A stretch of 50,860 nucleotides of DNA from an uncultured beta proteobacterium. GTDB taxonomy: Bacteria; Pseudomonadota; Gammaproteobacteria; Burkholderiales; Burkholderiaceae_C. The notes under the pieces were generated by a model that saw only the letters and a list, made by a program, of their open reading frames with translations, did no database searches and was not told where the DNA came from. Every line of letters begins with the position of its first letter. The stretch's first letter is position 1. The stretch spans positions 1 to 50,860 of the forward strand of contig CAIJRK010000036.1 of the NCBI GenBank assembly GCA_903823025.1. Direction: 5' to 3'. A program made the position numbers and the translations under genes. Shown piece after piece: positions 49,001-50,860 of the stretch.

Positions 49001-49313
49001 TCACCACCAAGGACACCATGGCGTGCAGGTCGACTTCGCCCGTGATCAGTACACCTTGGGTGGCGAGAGCACCCAACCAGACGCCGACGCCGGCCCGCCA
49101 ACCCAGCAACATGAAGGCGGCGAGCGCGAGGCCAGCGGGTGGCCAAAACAAAAATAGATTACCGGACAACAACGAGTGCGCCAATAGCGTGCAAACCTTG
49201 CCCAGCGCGGCATACAGCGCCGTGAGAATCAGGGTTTCAAGCAGCAGCGGTCGGACTGTAGGAGCGTTGGTGTGCGCATTTGTTGGTGTTGGGGGAGAGG
49301 ATGGCATGTCCAT
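46080..49313 (-). CDS. MASE1-CHASE-PAS hybrid histidine kinase with C-terminal receiver
   Basis: 1077 residues. MASE1 membrane sensor (about 20-290, eight to nine helices; LFLFWPPAGLALAAFMLL), CHASE periplasmic domain (about 330-540), one further helix (about 555-575), a PAS domain (EQLPIGVAMRTLQGDYIDANPAF), HisKA with His in LAHDFNNMLGVIIGNLD, HATPase_c with NARDAMPGGG and GRGTGLGLSMAHG, and a REC domain (ERVLVVDDEIELLAV with Asp in MVTDVIMPGMNG). MASE1 and CHASE together in one protein suggest two different ligand inputs. Acts with the adjacent REC-EAL protein; no HPt is visible, so the phosphate may pass directly or via an HPt elsewhere. Confidence 0.92.
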   Translation of the reverse strand: MDMPSSPPTPTNAHTNAPTVRPLLLETLILTALYAALGKVCTLLAHSLLSGNLFLFWPPAGLALAAFMLLGWRAGVGVWLGALATQGVLITGEVDLHAMVSLVVTASGATAQAALAAWLTGRLLGLGQFATPASTQRMLDMTPLRLATFMVVLFALTTTLAPSIGITSLVLSGETPRSAAPALWHIWWLGDLAGMLGFGPLLYFLALSWRKATFQRDSVVLFLACLLAGAGVLAYAVNEQSDTQQKVESMGADANELIAMHQGLMRAQVTQVLALKSFFESSQDVTPKEFQIFTAELLKQDPVTRAMSWTPHVPAAERVPFEMKMQQEGQPSFLIYELGTSNNKVAAGVREAYFPITFIAPLATFGPIRGFDLGSDPLRLAVIQQAAVSGRPTASAPVHLVQDQSGLPAVLTVAPVYRQDMPLATADQRQQALKGMVTSAFDPNTRFAEIRHGLRPTHIEYFVFDQETSPDGAKDQLIAWSTPGLKEQPDLHLDPDQLRQGLYVERTFEFAGRQRLMIVRPDPNAALMSINWDGWLMTVFSFVLAGMLLYFQGRREVQEKRLQVSDAVRHEETEFIKQLLEQLPIGVAMRTLQGDYIDANPAFLELLGRSRDQVLNLNNKQVTPPEFRAADTAQMLTLHTTGSYGPYEKEYVRPDGSRVPVQVRGRRVEFNGRTILLSVAEDISARRKSEFQLAQSQKMDAIGQLTGGLAHDFNNMLGVIIGNLDLLNDQLGDNEPVQANLNTALTAALRGADLTRALLAVARTQAINSEPVDLNSRLQELLPLVQHTAGNAIEVILILEDHPVVEVDPGGLASTVLNLVLNARDAMPGGGHLTLTTKRHTIHADEVGTALKPGPYAELSVSDTGNGMSPEILARALDPFFTTKERGRGTGLGLSMAHGFVKQCGGDLTIYSEPGYGTTLRLMLPITAQSSGTVPRTADEETVQTMPRGHERVLVVDDEIELLAVTATWLKALGYEVTPCMTPTSALAALQGALTSGRPYALMVTDVIMPGMNGFELARTARTTQPALALLYISGFADVADRGRTRPCGAILEKPFRQPALATLVRQALDQQLKEVT

Positions 49314-49446
49314 GTTCTTTCAGGACCCAAAGGTCAACGCTAGGGCAGTGAGGCGCCGACGCATTTGATTGATTGCAAGCGCCAGTGCAGGTGCGACCCG
49401 GCGCGCCATCAAGCGGGCCATCAAAGTGTTGTTGAAAGGACAGGCC

Positions 49447-49644
49447 ATGAATTCAAGTTCTTATGCAAAAGAACGAGATGGCAAGATTTCGGGCTGGAGC
49501 GTGAAGGGCAACGGGTTGCAGCTGCTCCAAGGTGGAGGAGCGTCAAAATCACGGGTGACACCGGACTCGACTGGGCAACCCCGCTGCCATTGCACAAAAT
49601 GCGACAGGCCGGTGGCTTTGCGACCCCGTCTTTCGAGCGGGTGA
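49447..49644 (+). CDS. Possible small Cys-rich protein
   Basis: 65 residues from ATG 49447, with AAAGGA 7 bp upstream. It has a short motif CHCTKCDRP near the C terminus, like a zinc knuckle, in an otherwise polar Gly/Ser-rich sequence. No homologue recognised. It sits in the gene-poor strip between the hybrid kinase and the mobile region, and codon use is plausible. The overlapping frame at 49365-49652 looks less protein-like. May be a chance ORF. Confidence 0.3.
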   Translation: MNSSSYAKERDGKISGWSVKGNGLQLLQGGGASKSRVTPDSTGQPRCHCTKCDRPVALRPRLSSG

Positions 49645-49750
49645 GCTGTTAACAAAATTTAACAAAATCAGATTTTAAGTGTTAATTATTTATTAACAAA
49701 CATATAAAACACTGAAAAATAAAATTTGATTTATTCATCGAAATTGCGCG
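49645..49750. other. AT-rich strip with short direct and inverted repeats
   Basis: No gene is seen. TTAACAAAAT occurs twice and TTAACAAACA once, and TGTTAAT-5 bp-ATTAACA is a perfect inverted repeat at about 49680-49698. Base composition is far more AT than the flanking genes, suggesting acquired DNA or a regulatory/insertion hot spot. Confidence 0.6.
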
Positions 49751-49755
49751 GGAAA

Positions 49756-49775
49756 CCTCGGCATTTATGCCGGGG
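49756..49775. other. Hairpin, candidate transposon end
   Basis: CCTCGGCA (49756-49763) pairs with TGCCGGGG (49768-49775) around a TTTA loop, 8 bp with one G-T pair. Once the MITE is removed, it lies about 50 bp past the iscB stop. IS200/IS605-type Y1 transposases recognise such short hairpins near element ends, so this could be the right-end signal of the former iscB element. No T-run. Confidence 0.4.
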
Positions 49776-49795
49776 AGGTAGAGCGCATTGCCTTA

Positions 49796-49985
49796 GAACC
49801 TGTTCATGATCTTTAATAGGCTACTGAAATACTGGTTTCGTATTCAAAAACCGCCTTCTTGAGTGACTACCTACCCCTCAAGAACTTGAAAACAATAGCC
49901 TGTAGGCAATTTTATGAGGTCGAAAATTTTCAAAAGATGAGTCTCTGAAGTATTTCAGCAGCCTGTAAAGATCGTGAACAGGTTC
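49796..49985. mobile_element. 190-bp MITE with about 37-bp inverted repeats, TSD TTA
   Basis: The ends begin GAACCTGTTCATGATCTTTA (left) and GAACCTGTTCACGATCTTTA (right, read on the minus strand). Similarity runs through about 37 bases, with three substitutions and one 1-nt indel, to CTGAAATACT. It is flanked by direct TTA repeats (49793-49795, 49986-49988), fitting a TNA target duplication of IS5-family (IS427/IS1031-type) elements. The 190-bp body contains no coding sequence. Its ends match those of the IS at 50688 (GAACCTGTTTACGATCT), so that IS or a relative could move it. Confidence 0.88.
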
Positions 49986-50077
49986 TTATACACAAGTACA
50001 AAAAACCGTTATAAATCAACGATGTTCGTTTTTGGCAACATCGTTGATTTCATTGAGTTTTTTCGACTTGTGTATAA
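49986..50077. repeat. Nested perfect palindromes at the 3' end of iscB
   Basis: Outer arms TTATACACAAGT (49986-49997) and ACTTGTGTATAA (50066-50077) are perfectly complementary, and AAAAAAC/GTTTTTT adds seven more pairs. Inside, ATCAACGATGTT (50015-50026) and AACATCGTTGAT (50037-50048) form a second perfect 12-bp stem with a 10-nt loop. Together this makes a long two-stage hairpin. The iscB stop codon lies in the inner stem. The outer arms match the DnaA-box consensus TTATnCACA as an inverted pair, perhaps by chance. Confidence 0.85.
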
Positions 50078-50687
50078 CGTGATGGGTAGAGCGCGTCGTG
50101 CGACCAGCACGACCCAATCCCGCATCCTTTTTAGTTAAGCTCTGAAGTTGGCTATAACCATAGCCATCAGCGCGCTGCGCCAACCGGCAATGTTTGTGTG
50201 AAATCCCCTGCACCACCTCGGTGCCGGTTTGTATATTGAAGCTGCCCGATGCCCGGACCGCCAAGCGGCCCTGGTAGCTGCCGGTTTTTTTGCCAGAGGG
50301 CACGTCAGCGCGCACCCTATCCCCGGTGCCAAAACCATGAACCCGCTTGGTGCGCATCAGGTAGCCACGCGGAAAGCCAAATTTATCAAGGCGCGTGCGC
50401 TGGTAACTGCCCCGGCCTGTGCACTTGAGCACTTGGGTGGGCACACGCCAGCCAATGGCAAAGTCCATGCCGCCCACGCACACCGCGTCCAAAGCGTGTG
50501 ACTTCGGGATGTCAAGCCTTGTGCGGTTGAACTTAGTGCGCCCACCGGTGCCAGTCTCCACCGGTAAGCCAGTAGCCTTCAAGGCTTGAAATAACGCCCA
50601 GCGCGTGCTATTGACGGCGGCCGCATCCTTCAATGGCTTTTTAACTTGCGCCAGGATGCGCGTCAGGCGCGCCGGCTCCTTGACTAA
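50016..50687 (-). pseudogene. iscB: iscB remnant: C-terminal half of RNA-guided nuclease IscB
   Basis: 223 residues of a normally about 400-500-residue protein. Kept parts: the RuvC-III region (LKDAAAVNSTRWALFQALKATG-like segment, then PKSHALDAVCVG with the catalytic His/Asp around residues 64-67) and the target-adjacent-motif-binding domain (RTKRVHGFGTGDRVRA, VRASGSFNIQTG, HCRLAQRADGYGY). The PLMP, RuvC-I, bridge helix, RuvC-II and HNH parts are missing, cut off at 50687 where an IS5-family element begins. The first 35 codons of the open frame upstream belong to the IS in another frame. IscB is the Cas9 ancestor of IS200/IS605-like elements and uses an omega-RNA encoded upstream of its gene, thus outside this window. 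Nuclease activity is lost unless the N-terminal half survives beyond the IS, split. Confidence 0.85.
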
Positions 50688-50860
50688 GAACCTGTTTACG
50701 ATCTCCGAATGAGCAAAATAAGAAAAGCCAAATGGACAAACTGCAGGCTGGTATTGAGATGTCGCTCGCAGTTTTTCCATAACCGCCTGCATTTCTCCAG
50801 CCAGGCAAAGGATCGTTCCACCACCCAGCGCTGCGCGATCACCACAAAGGTGTGCAAATC
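50688..50860 (-). mobile_element. IS5-family insertion sequence, right end (cut by window edge)
   Basis: The end begins GAACCTGTTTACGATCT at 50688, preceded by TAA (50685-50687), a likely TNA target duplicate. 16 of its first 17 bases match the MITE end. It interrupts iscB; the other end lies beyond the window. Confidence 0.85.
50696..50860 (-). CDS. IS5-family transposase, C-terminal 54 residues (partial)
   Basis: The minus-strand frame entering at the window edge ends with TAA at 50696-50698. It holds the DDE-domain end with the signature RWVVERSFAWLEKCRRLWKN, where the third acidic residue (Glu) of the catalytic triad sits, and a tail LLIRRS. The pattern is typical of IS5-family transposases. 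The start lies outside the window. Confidence 0.88.
   Translation of the reverse strand, partial: DLHTFVVIAQRWVVERSFAWLEKCRRLWKNCERHLNTSLQFVHLAFLILLIRRS

Noticed and set aside
49645..50077. AT-rich repeats plus inverted TTATACACA boxes as a replication origin
   Set aside because: Only two boxes, and they are the two arms of one palindrome, so they count once. No dnaA, rep or parAB gene is near; the pattern is expected about once by chance in a window this size.
50688..50792. Start of the iscB open frame inside the IS
   Set aside because: The first 35 codons read IS DNA in a different frame from the transposase; a fused protein is an accident of the insertion.

Overview
The window looks like chromosomal DNA of a betaproteobacterium of the order Burkholderiales, most likely family Comamonadaceae (Rhodoferax/Polaromonas-like). 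That placement rests on gene order and families: ffh - ypjD - PP0621-type gene - pilS - pilR - ampD, class Ia nrdAB followed by a Lys/Ala/Pro-rich histone H1-like gene, accB/accC/prmA/zinc-ribbon protein in one run, and rnb-type exonuclease - tonB-like - aroE - mtgA. It is inferred from remembered gene order and protein families, not from a search. Both ends are mobile DNA: the tail of an IS630-family transposase on the left, and an iscB remnant broken by an IS5-family element on the right.

Layout. 1-6079: IS630 fragment, ychF (minus), then a plus-strand run of UbiH-type hydroxylase, dsbC, M61 peptidase and enoyl-CoA hydratase. 6101-6220: tRNA-Met(CAU) with its own -10 box and a strong bidirectional terminator. 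6233-9642 (minus): a small glycan-priming set of membrane NDP-sugar 4,6-dehydratase, small phosphoglycosyl transferase and undecaprenyl-PP synthase. 9823-17371: miaB, ffh (minus), then ypjD, PP0621-type gene, pilS, pilR and ampD, which overlap or nearly touch. 17372-22336: paired NrdR-like boxes, nrdA, nrdB, a histone H1-like gene and a terminator. 22343-28412 (minus): PfkB-family kinase, DUF3426-type zinc-ribbon protein, prmA, accC, accB, tlpA-like thioredoxin and a conserved unknown. 28456-33899: mpl (plus), then aroG, tldD and rodA (minus); aroG is preceded by an aromatic-rich leader peptide and an attenuator. 33968-39737 (plus): yqiA-like esterase, RNB exonuclease, TonB-like protein, aroE, mtgA, ruvC. 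39937-44240 (minus): a molybdenum hydroxylase cassette (2Fe-2S subunit, Mo subunit, xdhC-type and mocA-type maturation genes). 44354-49313 (minus): a small membrane protein, then a REC-EAL phosphodiesterase coupled to a MASE1-CHASE hybrid histidine kinase. 49314-50860: gene-poor, partly AT-rich and mobile, with a 190-bp MITE, large palindromes, the C-terminal half of iscB and the end of an IS5-family IS.

How it works together. Most of the window is housekeeping: GTPases, tRNA modification, SRP, fatty-acid biotin carboxylase, deoxynucleotide supply, peptidoglycan synthesis and recycling (AmpD, Mpl, RodA, MtgA) and the shikimate pathway (AroG, AroE). The most interesting points are (1) the apparent transcription attenuator of aroG, with a 22-codon leader carrying Phe-Tyr-Phe-Gly-Tyr-Phe-Trp-Phe, and (2) the nested mobile region on the right, where a MITE and an autonomous IS share terminal repeats and both sit in or beside a decayed iscB (RNA-guided nuclease) element. 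No complete, clearly new multigene system was found; these two are the best candidates.
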